A DNA stretch of 64,000 nucleotides from SbD1 sp039679945 (GTDB lineage Bacteria > Desulfobacterota > Syntrophobacteria > Syntrophobacterales > Syntrophobacteraceae). The position numbers were made by a program, and so were the translations under genes. The notes beneath the pieces were generated by a model. The model had not been told where the DNA came from and made no database searches. It worked only from the letters and a program-made list of their open reading frames with translations. Positions 35,254 through 43,890 of the stretch are shown here, one piece after another. The stretch is from positions 1 through 64,000 of the forward strand of contig JBDKTY010000127.1 of the NCBI GenBank assembly GCA_039679945.1, in the 5' to 3' direction. Within the stretch, counting starts at the first letter, position 1. Every line of letters starts with the position of its first letter.

Positions 35254-35975
35254 CTCGTTTCCTCCCTGAACAGCGGCCGGCCCAATCCGACATTCGTTTT
35301 GCCGTTCGGCGCGAACCATATATCCATCTTCTTCAGCACGCGCTGTGTGGGCACTTCGCCATCCGGGGCCACCCTGGAGGCGATGCAGAGGGAAAAGACG
35401 GTTTCGATACGTTGACTGACTTCCTTCAGGCCTTCGAGCACCTTTTCGAGTTTGCCGAGGGGCACCGAGAACTCTATAATCGCGGACAGGACCTTCTCGT
35501 TCAGAACATCCTCCTTGAACTTTCCGGTCTTGACGTCGGACATGAGCGAGGTGGTCGGGTTGCTGGTCTCGAACTCGACGTCGAGCTTTGCCATCGCCAT
35601 GGCAATCTTTTCCACATCGTAAAAACGGGCGCCCAGCGTGGGACGTCCGACTTCGATGCCGACCCCCGCCCATCCGTCCCGGAAACGGCCGGTAACCTCG
35701 TTCGTCTTCATCTCCTCCGTTCCCCGGCCGGAAATGCACGATTCGGGCGCGATGGTCAGTACATCGCTCAGCAGACTCCGCACCACCCGCGGCCATTCGA
35801 GCTTCTGCTGATAAATGGCTTCCACGGGACAGTCCGCAAGTCGTAAACAGTTGTAGCATTCCGTACATTCATCAAAGTCTATTTCGGCGTGGTCATCACC
35901 CAGGGTGATGGCCCCGACGGGGCAGTAGACTTCGCACTGCCCGCATGCGATACATTTTTCCGGATCAATCAGCAT
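35250..35975 (-). CDS. Two-[4Fe-4S] ferredoxin domain fused to an unknown domain
   Basis: Residues 1-60 hold a bacterial ferredoxin pattern: CIACGQCEVYCPVGAI and CTECYNCLRLADCPVEAI, two [4Fe-4S] clusters. The remaining 180 residues (GRGTEEMKTNEVTGRFRDG, VGIEVGRPTLGARFYDVEKIAMAM, a helical middle, WFAPNGKTNVGLGRP) are not a domain I can name with certainty. 6-hydroxynicotinate reductase of nicotinate fermenters also starts with such a ferredoxin domain; the likeness is only a suggestion. Its stop overlaps the start of the Cys-rich gene (ATGA), and it lies 104 bp after the MHS carrier. AGGAG precedes the ATG at eight bases. Confidence 0.8.
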   Translation of the reverse strand: MLIDPEKCIACGQCEVYCPVGAITLGDDHAEIDFDECTECYNCLRLADCPVEAIYQQKLEWPRVVRSLLSDVLTIAPESCISGRGTEEMKTNEVTGRFRDGWAGVGIEVGRPTLGARFYDVEKIAMAMAKLDVEFETSNPTTSLMSDVKTGKFKEDVLNEKVLSAIIEFSVPLGKLEKVLEGLKEVSQRIETVFSLCIASRVAPDGEVPTQRVLKKMDIWFAPNGKTNVGLGRPLFREETR

Positions 35976-36079
35976 GCACTTTCTCCTTTTGCTGGTTGTG
36001 CCTGGTGCCGGTGGAACTGGTCATTGCCCACCGGCGGGTTATGCATGGTTCATATACTTGCATGGGTTGCGCACGGTTT

Positions 36080-37426
36080 CTAATGCCCCGGCGCCGGCGC
36101 TTGCGCCGGGGGATTTGTTGCCTCGCCCAGTTGCTGAATTTGCAGCAAACTGACACAAATGGTGCTGATGATGCTGACAAGCAGGAGGTATCCCGCGATG
36201 AGCCAGGGTTGGTTGTTACTGATGGTCAGAAAATAGGTCGCGATGATCGGAGTCAGTCCAGCCGCGTAGATGCCGGCTGTGTGGTAAACAAGTGACATAC
36301 CGCTGTAGCGAACCCTGGCGTCGAAAATTTCGGAGAAGAGCGATGATATCGACGCCCATAAAGCCGCATAGGAGACTCCAAAAGGGATCCCCATAATCAG
36401 GTAGATAACTATGGTGTATTGAGGAAAAGACTTGATGAGCCAGAAAGCGGGGAAGATGGTCACGCCGGAGATAATCGCACCCGCCGCGAATACCTGACGC
36501 CGTCCGTACTTATCGGCGAGAATCCCCCATATGGGAACAAGGAGCAACTGGACGAGCATCGAAACGCTGACGGCATTCAACGCTGTCGTCCTCGGCAGCT
36601 TTATGACGGTCGTGAGATACATCACACCGAAAGTGACATAGACATTGAAAGTGACGCCTTCGATGAAACGCGCGCCCATCGCGAGAAGGACGTTCCTGGG
36701 GTACTTCCGGAGCACTTCCATGATCGGTACGCGCACTTGGGCGCCACTTTCCCGGATGCGGGTAAAGGCCGGTGTCTCGAGAATTTGCAGACGAATGTAG
36801 AGCCCAACCGCAACCAGGAAAACACTGATCAGAAAGGCAATGCGCCAGCCCCAGCTCAGGAATTGGTCCTCGGGCATCGCATTGGATAGAACAGCAAATA
36901 CGACCGTGCCCAGGAGCACACCGAACTGAAGTCCCATCTGGGGCCAACTTCCATAAAAGCCCACTTTTTTTTGGTCCGAGTGTTCCACTGCCATCAGGAC
37001 GCCGCCGCCCCACTCACCTCCAAGGCCTATGCCCTGGAAGATGCGGAAAAGCATCAGCAGTATCGGCGCCCATATCCCTATACTGCTGTAGGGAGGCAAG
37101 CATCCGATGAGGACGGTCGAGACGCCCATGATTATGAGCGTGAGGACCAACATGTTCTTTCGCCCGATCCTGTCGCCGAAGTGGCCGAAAATGATCCCTC
37201 CCACGGGCCGCGACAAATAACCGACCGCAAAACCCATGTAGGCGAGCATTGTTGCGATGAACGGATCCTGGTAAGCTGGAAAAAATATCTTATTGAAAAC
37301 CAGCCCGGAGACGGTTCCGTACAGGAAGAAATCATACCATTCGATGGTGGCGCCCACCGTACTCGCGAGGGCGACCTTCCTGATGGACATGGGCTGGCTT
37401 GTTGCGGCGCTGCTCAATGACGTCAT
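36080..37426 (-). CDS. MFS transporter, metabolite:H+ symporter (MHS) family
   Basis: The 448-residue carrier shows the MHS signatures: ATIEWYDFFLYG in helix 1, GFAVGYLSRPVGGIIFGHFGDRIGRK at loop 2-3, and LFRIFQGIGLGGEWGGGVLMAVEH in helix 4. Relatives import citrate, shikimate, proline/betaine, dicarboxylates and related compounds by proton symport. It is the first gene of the minus-strand run in the island, 460 bp from the TGTATACA operator at 37885. GGAG lies six bases before the ATG. Confidence 0.88.
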   Translation of the reverse strand: MTSLSSAATSQPMSIRKVALASTVGATIEWYDFFLYGTVSGLVFNKIFFPAYQDPFIATMLAYMGFAVGYLSRPVGGIIFGHFGDRIGRKNMLVLTLIIMGVSTVLIGCLPPYSSIGIWAPILLMLFRIFQGIGLGGEWGGGVLMAVEHSDQKKVGFYGSWPQMGLQFGVLLGTVVFAVLSNAMPEDQFLSWGWRIAFLISVFLVAVGLYIRLQILETPAFTRIRESGAQVRVPIMEVLRKYPRNVLLAMGARFIEGVTFNVYVTFGVMYLTTVIKLPRTTALNAVSVSMLVQLLLVPIWGILADKYGRRQVFAAGAIISGVTIFPAFWLIKSFPQYTIVIYLIMGIPFGVSYAALWASISSLFSEIFDARVRYSGMSLVYHTAGIYAAGLTPIIATYFLTISNNQPWLIAGYLLLVSIISTICVSLLQIQQLGEATNPPAQAPAPGH

Positions 37427-38047
37427 GGCTCACTCCAAGTTGAAATACGATGCATTCAAATGCTGTCGCCAGCTTGTGAAAGTCAGCTAAGTGCCCACTA
37501 AAGCATTCCCAGTCAGGCTGATCACTCCAACCTTGAACCTCGGTGGTCACATTCGTACTTGATCGAGTAAGTGCCAATTTCGTTGTTCGGACTAATAACG
37601 GGCCCTTCCGCTTTCCCTGACCGAATACCCGCCGTCCGGGCTTGTCTCGCGCCCCGGCAGCCACGGCGTCGCGTGGACGCATGGTCCGGTGACCGCGGCG
37701 GGGGTTTGAAACATAGTGGCAGAGATTAGGGCAAAGCGAGACCCTTTACTATTTCATTATTGTTATTCTCCTCCTTTTGTTCGGTGCCGTGAGTATTGCT
37801 GGCGGCCCTCGCATTTGAACCTGCCGTGAACCGGTTTTTTCCGCGGCAGGATTCCGGTGGTGCAGTCTTCACGTCGTGAATACGTGTATACATGTACACG
37901 CCACTTTGCCCACTGTCAAACTTTATTTTACCGCGCTCGGAGAATTGCCGGGTCCGCGGTGCGGCAAGCCTTGGCGCACCCGATCGCGGTATTTCGGGGC
38001 TATCTCGGCCCCCGGGAGCAGTTGGCCGGTGAATGCAACAATACAAA
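37427..38047. other. Divergent island control region
   Basis: The 711-bp gap between the MHS carrier and the amidohydrolase contains no supported gene. It carries the palindromes at 37883-37900 and 38067-38076 and the promoter boxes described separately. The half nearest the MHS gene (37427-37800) shows nothing I can name. Confidence 0.5.
37883..37919 (-). promoter_or_regulatory. Operator TGTATACA with a possible minus-strand promoter
   Basis: CGTGTATACATGTACACG (37883-37900) has perfect 6-bp arms and contains TGTATACA. On the minus strand TTGACA (37919-37914) is followed after 17 bases by TACATG, inside the palindrome. This could be the promoter of the MHS-led run, although it would leave a leader of about 450 bases. 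FCD-type GntR repressors often use TGTATACA-like sites. Confidence 0.45.
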
Positions 38048-38076
38048 TTGACAGAACAATGTTTTTATGTATACAT
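38048..38076 (+). promoter_or_regulatory. Sigma70 promoter overlapped by ATGTATACAT operator
   Basis: TTGACA at 38048-38053, a 16-base spacer and TATACA at 38070-38075. The -10 box lies inside ATGTATACAT (38067-38076), a perfect 10-base palindrome. A repressor here would block polymerase. It stands about 62 bp before the amidohydrolase ATG, and the GntR regulator one gene downstream is the natural candidate. Confidence 0.65.
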
Positions 38077-38137
38077 GAATGCAACGACTCGCTACTTCGT
38101 ACTGCACGCCATGGAAAAAAGGAGGGCAGGATCATTT

Positions 38138-39316
38138 ATGGAGACAATCCTTTTGAAAGCTGATGGAATAATCGATGTCGTCGGGCAGAGAATCCTGACT
38201 CCAGGCGCCGTCCTGGTCCGGGGTTCGAGAATTGCCGCTGTCGGACCCGAGGCTTACGCCCGGTCCGGGGAGGCTTCGGACACGGTTGATTTGTCCGGCC
38301 GCATGCTTATGCCGGGTCTGATCGACTGCCACAATCACCTGTCCCTCGACCCCTCGCTGGAAAACTATCTTCCGCGCATGAACGACCCCGTTCCGGAACT
38401 CACCATCCGGGCGGTTCGCACAATGGCGGTTGATCTGGGAGCCGGAGTGACGACATCGAGGTGCCTGGGAGATAAGGAGTTCCTGGACATCTATTGCAAG
38501 AAGTCGGTTGCCGCGGGCGAGATTCCAGGACCGCGCCTCATAGTGGCCACTCGTGGGATCAGAGCGCCACACGGACATGGGTTTGTAGGCTATCCGTATA
38601 GCGGGGTGGAAAACATCCGCCAGGCGGTCAGAGAAAACCTGCTGGCGGGAGCTGATCTCATCAAGATCTACACTACCGGGACCCTGAAGAGTCCCAGGGG
38701 ATTGCCCTCCTACTTTTCCCGAGAGGAGATCCAGGCACTGGTGGATGAGGCCCACAGGGCGGGAGTTCCCGTCACGACCCACTGCATCGGTGGACCGGGG
38801 CTCATTGCCGCTCTTGAGACGGGAATCGATGTCATCGAGCACGGATATTTCGCCTCCGAGGAGGAAATCGAGATGATCGGCAAGGCGGATCGATGGCTTG
38901 TGATGACTCCCAGCATTTTTTTCACTGATGATCGCATCCGCACACTTCCCCCGGGCATGGTCGAACCCCATATCCGGCAGCGGGAGGAAGTGAGGCGGAG
39001 CATGGCCGCCGTCGTCAGGGCCGGGATAAAGTTCGCCGTCGGAACTGATGCCATGCATGGCCGCCTGGCCGACGAAATAAAGTACCTGACCAATTTCGGA
39101 GCGAGTTCCTGGTCGGCCGTTCAAGCCGCGACCGTGCGGGCGGCACGGGTTTGCGGCATGGAATCCGATATCGGAAGTCTCGATCCCGGGAAGATCGCGG
39201 ATATCATAGGAGTGGAAGGGAACCCGCTGGAGGATATCACCGCGCTGAAGCGGGTTTCAGCGGTCATGAAAGCGGGGGTGATCGTCAAACTCGAAAAGAG
39301 GAATGCGGGAAACTGA
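38138..39316 (+). CDS. Amidohydrolase, imidazolonepropionase/prolidase-like
   Basis: The ATG at 38138 follows GGAGG at 12 bases and begins the domain (METILLKADGIIDVVGQR), giving 392 residues. The protein is a metal-dependent amidohydrolase: CHNHLSLDP gives the HxH metal pair, KIYTTGTL the likely carboxylated lysine, TTHCIGG and IEHGYF the two later His ligands, and GTDAMHG the catalytic Asp. A typical C-terminal block (GSLDPGKIADIIGVEGNPLEDI) closes the beta-sandwich. Relatives split imidazolone rings, dipeptides, lactams and other C-N bonds. It leads the plus-strand transcript and is followed by a terminator and the GntR gene. Confidence 0.87.
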   Translation: METILLKADGIIDVVGQRILTPGAVLVRGSRIAAVGPEAYARSGEASDTVDLSGRMLMPGLIDCHNHLSLDPSLENYLPRMNDPVPELTIRAVRTMAVDLGAGVTTSRCLGDKEFLDIYCKKSVAAGEIPGPRLIVATRGIRAPHGHGFVGYPYSGVENIRQAVRENLLAGADLIKIYTTGTLKSPRGLPSYFSREEIQALVDEAHRAGVPVTTHCIGGPGLIAALETGIDVIEHGYFASEEEIEMIGKADRWLVMTPSIFFTDDRIRTLPPGMVEPHIRQREEVRRSMAAVVRAGIKFAVGTDAMHGRLADEIKYLTNFGASSWSAVQAATVRAARVCGMESDIGSLDPGKIADIIGVEGNPLEDITALKRVSAVMKAGVIVKLEKRNAGN

Positions 39317-39331
39317 CAAAGACCGGGATAA

Positions 39332-39369
39332 TCCCCGCCGCGCGCTGATTTTACCGGCGGGGAGTTTTA
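39332..39369 (+). terminator. Rho-independent terminator after the amidohydrolase
   Basis: TCCCCGCCG (39332-39340) pairs perfectly with CGGCGGGGA (39355-39363), followed by GTTTTAT. It begins 16 bp beyond the stop codon. Confidence 0.7.
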
Positions 39370-39573
39370 TATTTCCGTGGACGCCCGGGATGCCCCGGAG
39401 TCTGTACCGATCGCGGAATTGTTGGAAGTTAATGGATTTATCGAGCCATTTTGGTCTATACTCCGAAGAGCTTCTCACCCCGGGAGGCGAAAACCTCTGA
39501 ATGATTAGCTGATGCCAACTATTTGCAGTATCCGGAAAGGGACCGCCTTGCGCCAATCAAAGACGAGCCAGGT

Positions 39574-40350
39574 ATGTCAATGAGCCCATATACAGGTTCT
39601 CATACGAGCGGGTTGACGGGCCATCCCAGATCCATTGCCGATCAGATCTATGAGCTGCTCAAAAGGGACATAATCAAAGGCAAAATCGAGCCCGGCCATC
39701 GTTTGTCCGAAGTGGAGGTCGCGAATACATTCAACGCGAGCCGAACTCCCGTGCGGGAGGCCTTCCGGCGACTCGAACAGGACGGCCTCGCGGAACGGCT
39801 GGCTCAAGGCGGGGTGAGAGTAATCCAACTGGATGAGCAGACCATCAAGGATCTGTTCGATTTGCGTGTGACTCTTGAGGTGCAGGCCATCAAGCTGGCC
39901 TGTGAACGCATTACCTCCGATGAGATATCGCTCCTCAAGCAGGTCAGGGTCCAGGCATTTGAATTGCTCAAGTCCACGGACATCGGTAATGATTTTACCC
40001 TGAACCTGCTTTTCGAGCTTAATTCGGAATTCCACGACATAATATACAGTTCCACGCGGAGCAAGTATCTCGTCAAAGTCCTGGTCAATATCCGTGCCGT
40101 TGTCCTGAGCCTGCGCAGCATCAGCATCCGCCTGGATTCAATCAGAGAGGTCTGGGAGGAGCACAGCGCGATTATCGATCAATTGGAGCGCAGGGATGTT
40201 AAGCATGCCGTCCGGCTTATGAGTAAACATATTGCCAGGTCGGCCGGCCAGGTCCTTTCGTTTGTCCGGTCCCAGCCTCTTACCGATCCGGGTAGCACGG
40301 AACAGCCTTCCAACAGAGAAGCAGGCAGCAGAGAAAAAGACAGGCGTTAG
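39574..40350 (+). CDS. GntR-family regulator with FCD domain
   Basis: I use the ATG at 39574 (258 residues); a TTG at 39523 and an ATG at 39580 are alternatives and no ribosome site is strong. Residues about 20-85 form the winged helix (SIADQIYELLKRDIIKGKIEPGHRLSEVEVANTFNASRTPVREAFRRLEQDGLAE, split here into its known parts), and residues 90-225 an FCD effector domain whose metal ligands include the H of NSEFHDIIY and a late MSKHI. FCD repressors sense small acids. It is the obvious candidate for binding the TGTATACA palindromes 1.5 kb upstream. Confidence 0.88.
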   Translation: MSMSPYTGSHTSGLTGHPRSIADQIYELLKRDIIKGKIEPGHRLSEVEVANTFNASRTPVREAFRRLEQDGLAERLAQGGVRVIQLDEQTIKDLFDLRVTLEVQAIKLACERITSDEISLLKQVRVQAFELLKSTDIGNDFTLNLLFELNSEFHDIIYSSTRSKYLVKVLVNIRAVVLSLRSISIRLDSIREVWEEHSAIIDQLERRDVKHAVRLMSKHIARSAGQVLSFVRSQPLTDPGSTEQPSNREAGSREKDRR

Positions 40351-40404
40351 TGAAAAGAAAAGGCCCGGGCCGGTGGACGAGCATGCCGGACCGGTACGCT
40401 TTTA

Positions 40405-41079
40405 ATCCTTCCGGGTTGAGTGAATAAATCGTACGCCCGCGGCGGGGGCTTCTTCTCCCGCGGAAGCGTCAGTCGCCTGGTGGGATGGTTGCGTTGCCCA
40501 TCCCGAAGCGGGTCTTCCCTCGACTCTCCGCAACAGAAAATTCCCGCGATTGCCGGATGAAGTCCCCGGTTCATGAATTCGCGGCAGGGGAAGCCGGTTC
40601 AATCCAAAAAGTCTTTCAGCCCTGTTCCTGACAAGTGAAAATAACTATTATAATGAATAGTCCGACTTGGATTTGTTCCAAAAAACGGGACACGGAGCCT
40701 TATTATGTGATAGGGAATATGTGAAGGGTCCGCACTTGGCTGAGTGGTGGTAATTACTTCGCGCGCGTGGAGCGAACCAAAGCCCGCATGCGCGTGGTAA
40801 CGCGCGGAAATGAAAGAGCATTTCACCCACGTATCCCCGGTACGTTCCACCTTTCGACACCTCGGGGCGGACGAGGGAGTTCTCGGCCCGGAGTGACTGC
40901 ACGGATTATAGTGGAGTCCGGATACTTGTTGTCCGGGCACGAAGTGCAAGAGGCCGCGTCGAGGCAACAGCGATCACCCTCGGGGACCTGTTTACTTAGA
41001 GACGCTCTTTGAATGGAAAGGGCGGCGACCGCCTGACGGCCGTATTGCCGAACCAATTCCAGAAAATTATGAGGTAGAT
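40405..41079 (-). pseudogene. Decayed thioesterase copy, interrupted by a repeat
   Basis: Read on the minus strand, LRVPFFGTNPSRTIHYNSYFH matches FRVPLFEVDLGRAVYHGNYFH of the intact thioesterase, and FMNRGLHPAIAGIFC matches FMNRELHLTIVGITC; weaker likeness continues to about 40405. The catalytic Asp is lost (VD became TN), frames are broken and the 5' end is separated from the rest by the repeat at 40742-40990. The end next to the helicase aligns with the intact junction. Confidence 0.8.
40742..40990 (+). repeat. Interspersed repeat inserted in the thioesterase remnant
   Basis: This stretch has no counterpart in the intact thioesterase locus and breaks the alignment. It resembles the repeat family in AAAGCCCGCATGCGCGTGGTAAC and CACCTTTCGACACCTCGGGG, but is more diverged than the long copies. 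Its position shows that it arrived after, or with, the loss of the gene. Confidence 0.55.
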
Positions 41080-41152
41080 TATTGCCGATTTTTCCACAAA
41101 TGCACAGACCGGGTCAGAAACGCAGGCGTTCCAAGGATTACAACCACCCTTT
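41039..41152. repeat. Junction repeat, right copy
   Basis: It aligns with 30094-30205 in the same orientation. Here the helicase continues intact to the right, while the thioesterase side has decayed. TTG 41082 is preceded by GAGGT. Confidence 0.8.
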
Positions 41153-43793
41153 GTCGATGAGACAGGAGCCCTGGCCCCTGAAGATTTACCGCACCCTGCG
41201 CCCGGTTCTGGATCGCATCAAGACCCCCGAACCCTCGCCGTTCGTTCCCGATCCTTATCAGGTAGAAGCACTCGAGGTTCTCAACGGCTCGGATGTTTTG
41301 GTTACGGCGCCGACCGGATCGGGCAAGACTTATATTGCGGTCGAGGCCCTGGGCGGGGTATTGCGCCGAGGGGGAAAAAGCTGGTATGCATCGCCGTTGA
41401 AGGCGCTCTCGAACGCCAAGTACGAGGAGTTCAAGGAAATCTTCGGCGAGGAGAACGTCGGAATAGTGACCGGCGACCGGAAGGAGAATGTCCATGCCCC
41501 GGTTATCGTGGGTACCACGGAGATTCTTCGTAACCAGCTCTACGACATAATGCATCGGGGGGAAAATCTCGATATCGACCTCGTGGTGCTCGATGAGGCC
41601 CATTTCCTGGGTGATCCGGACCGGGGGGTGGTGTGGGAGGAGGTATTCATTTACCTTCCCCCGCGTGTGCGGCTGCTGTTGCTTTCCGCAACCATTAAGA
41701 ATGCCAATGAGATTTGCGGCTGGCTTTCCTGGATGAGGGGGTCTCCCTGCAACTGGGTCGCCGCCTATGACCGGCCAGTACCGCTCTTTCCGCTTTTCCT
41801 GTTCCCGGGTGGAGAGCTTGCGCCGCTCGGAACACGCCGCGGCCTGCTCGGCAAGATCGCCAAACTCGACCCCAAAACACTTCCGCGAAGTGAGGTCCCC
41901 GATATCCCGAGGATTCTCGATGTACTACGACAGGCAAACCTGCTGCCGGCCATTTTCTTCCTGAAGTCCCGGTCCGACTGCGATAAGGCGGTGGCCTTCT
42001 GCCGATCCGGACCCGTTTCGGCTGAGCGTGAAGGCGCCGATGCCTTCCAGAAAAGGCTGGATGAGCTGCTTGAGACATATCCTTTCATGCGGACGCACCA
42101 GCACCTCTCGATACTGAAAAGCTGCAGGGTCGGCTCGCATCACGGCGGCCAGTTGCCCCACTGGAAGCAATTGCTTGAGAAGATGATGCAGGAAGGCCAT
42201 CTGGACGCAATCTTTTCCACTTCCACGATTGCCGCCGGCGTGAACTTTCCGGCCCGCACGGCTGTTATTTTCCAGAGTGACCGTTTCAACGGCCGTGAGT
42301 TCCTTCCACTTACGGCGACCGATCTTCTCCAGATGACGGGAAGGGCCGGGCGGCGCGGCATGGATGAAATCGGCTTCGCGCTTGTCATTCCCGGCCAGCA
42401 CCAGGACCCGCGACTCATACTCGACCTTTTGAAATCGCCGCCCGATACGATCCAGAGCCAGATCCGGGTGAATTTCTCCATGGTCTTGAACCTGCTCCTG
42501 TCGCATAATCCCGAGGAGATCAAAAGTCTTTTCGTAGCCTCCCTCACAACCTTCCAGAACATGACGCGCGATACGCGAGCCATGAAAAAACTCGAGGCCG
42601 TGCGGGTGGAACTCGAAGCTTACAGCAAGCAGATGCGATGCGGTTCCATAGAGCGGCTTTCCGAGGTGCGTCCGCAATACCTGACCACTGTCGAGCAGTT
42701 CAAAAAAGCGCGAAAAACGCTCAAGCGAAAACCCCGGTACGGGGCCTTCCTTGACCGGCTGGTTCCCGGCCGTGTCGTGATGAGCCAGAGGGGCACGCCG
42801 TATGTGTGTATTGCCCTGCCGGATCACCAGTACAGAAACGTGGAGGCGGTCCGGATGGCCACGCCCGTCCGGTTCCGGCGGCGGCGCATACGGACGCACC
42901 GGATGGCTTTCCAGCGCATTCGCCAGTTGAGTATCCTGCTGGAGGAACTTCCCGTACTGGACGATCGCGAAGGCTGGCAGTCTCTCATCGGGCGCGCCGC
43001 CGCCGGGGAGTTCAAGCCGATCGACTCCGAGAAGGGCACTGCTGCCTCCGATGAGCTGGCCTCCATGGAATTGACGGCCCTGTCCGACAGGATTCGGTCG
43101 CTTCCCTGTGACAAATGCAGCCTGTTCGGTCCCTGCCAGAAGGAAACCTCGCACCCGTTCTCCTCCATACTGAGGAGGTACTTCCACCATTATGAGCAGG
43201 TCGACTCCACCCAGGCACAGCTCTGGCGTTCGTTTCTGAAACACTACCGCCTGCTGCTGGAGGAGGGGTATGTCGATGACCAGGGCAAGCTTACCCAGGA
43301 TGGCCTCTGGGCGTCCAAACTGAGGCTCGACCAGCCGCTGCTCATTTCCGAGGGGATTCGGAAAAACATCTTTCCACGAGACGATCCTGAACTCCTGGCC
43401 GCGCTCATTGCCACGTTCGTCATGGATCGGGACAGGCACGGAGACGTTCAGCTCGCGGCCCTGGTGTGGAAGTATGCCGATCTGGCAAAACCGTTTTTCA
43501 AGATGCTCCAGGAACTCCAGCGCCTGAGGGAGCGGCTTCAGAGCGAGGGTTTCGAGACTCCGCCCCTGCCTTTCTGGGCAGTCGTGGTGGTTTACCACTG
43601 GGCGCGGGGAGACTCATGGGATAAGATCCGCGAGATTTCCGGGATGGATGAGGGCGATCTGGCGATGATCATATTGCGCACATCCGACCACCTGCGCCAG
43701 ATAGAGGCCCTGGCGGAAACGCACCCCAGGCTCGCCGCTACGGCGGGGGAAGCTATCCGGATGCTGCTGCGCGAGCCCGTCCTCGTGCGGTGA
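41082..43793 (+). CDS. Ski2/Mtr4-like DExH-box helicase
   Basis: The 903-residue protein starts at TTG 41082 (GAGGT upstream); an ATG at 41157 would skip the first 25 residues, which are conserved in the left remnant. Motifs: Walker A TAPTGSGKT (about 74-82), DEAH in VVLDEAHFL (about 171), SAT in LLLSATI, and STSTIAAGVNFPAR then QMTGRAGRRGMDEIG, typical of Ski2-like helicases. The C-terminal half contains a CDKCSLFGPC cysteine pair (about 685-695) and a helical DSHCT-like region. Such enzymes unwind RNA for decay or processing. It was probably once divergent from the thioesterase at 29556. Confidence 0.88.
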   Translation: MPIFPQMHRPGQKRRRSKDYNHPLSMRQEPWPLKIYRTLRPVLDRIKTPEPSPFVPDPYQVEALEVLNGSDVLVTAPTGSGKTYIAVEALGGVLRRGGKSWYASPLKALSNAKYEEFKEIFGEENVGIVTGDRKENVHAPVIVGTTEILRNQLYDIMHRGENLDIDLVVLDEAHFLGDPDRGVVWEEVFIYLPPRVRLLLLSATIKNANEICGWLSWMRGSPCNWVAAYDRPVPLFPLFLFPGGELAPLGTRRGLLGKIAKLDPKTLPRSEVPDIPRILDVLRQANLLPAIFFLKSRSDCDKAVAFCRSGPVSAEREGADAFQKRLDELLETYPFMRTHQHLSILKSCRVGSHHGGQLPHWKQLLEKMMQEGHLDAIFSTSTIAAGVNFPARTAVIFQSDRFNGREFLPLTATDLLQMTGRAGRRGMDEIGFALVIPGQHQDPRLILDLLKSPPDTIQSQIRVNFSMVLNLLLSHNPEEIKSLFVASLTTFQNMTRDTRAMKKLEAVRVELEAYSKQMRCGSIERLSEVRPQYLTTVEQFKKARKTLKRKPRYGAFLDRLVPGRVVMSQRGTPYVCIALPDHQYRNVEAVRMATPVRFRRRRIRTHRMAFQRIRQLSILLEELPVLDDREGWQSLIGRAAAGEFKPIDSEKGTAASDELASMELTALSDRIRSLPCDKCSLFGPCQKETSHPFSSILRRYFHHYEQVDSTQAQLWRSFLKHYRLLLEEGYVDDQGKLTQDGLWASKLRLDQPLLISEGIRKNIFPRDDPELLAALIATFVMDRDRHGDVQLAALVWKYADLAKPFFKMLQELQRLRERLQSEGFETPPLPFWAVVVVYHWARGDSWDKIREISGMDEGDLAMIILRTSDHLRQIEALAETHPRLAATAGEAIRMLLREPVLVR

Positions 43794-43819
43794 TTGTTCG
43801 TCAACTTTCAAAATAAAGC

Positions 43820-43849
43820 TTGACACTTGCCTCTGAACTAAAATATATA
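43820..43849 (+). promoter_or_regulatory. Strong sigma70 promoter of the 42-residue gene
   Basis: Perfect TTGACA at 43820-43825, 18-base spacer, TATATA at 43844-43849. The predicted start lies about 35 bases before the ATG at 43891. Confidence 0.7.
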
Positions 43850-43890
43850 AGGCAATTCCAAATATATTTTTGCCAAGAGGAGGCGATGTG

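Larger units (their letters stand above)
30402..40350. other. Catabolic island bounded by decayed copies of the flanking genes
   Basis: The 10-kb block starts at the stop of the TauE-like gene, 39 bp from the helicase remnant, and ends at the stop of the GntR regulator, about 55 bp from the thioesterase remnant. It carries nine intact genes of transport, hydrolysis and redox chemistry. No integrase, transposase or tRNA is visible. The flanking junction repeats (30094-30205 and 41039-41152) lie in the same orientation, as expected after integration through homologous flanking DNA. Confidence 0.6.

Noticed and set aside
34609..35868. Longer 419-codon version of the Cys-rich gene
   Set aside because: The upstream part overlaps the ferredoxin-domain gene in another frame; GGAGG and the ATGA overlap fix the start at 35253.
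30402..40350. Island as an ICE, prophage or transposon
   Set aside because: No integrase, transposase, conjugation, phage or tRNA sequence is present; only the decayed flanking copies mark its edges.
41925..43598. 557-codon open frame opposite the helicase
   Set aside because: Shadow of the DExH helicase; long only because of G+C-rich codon bias.
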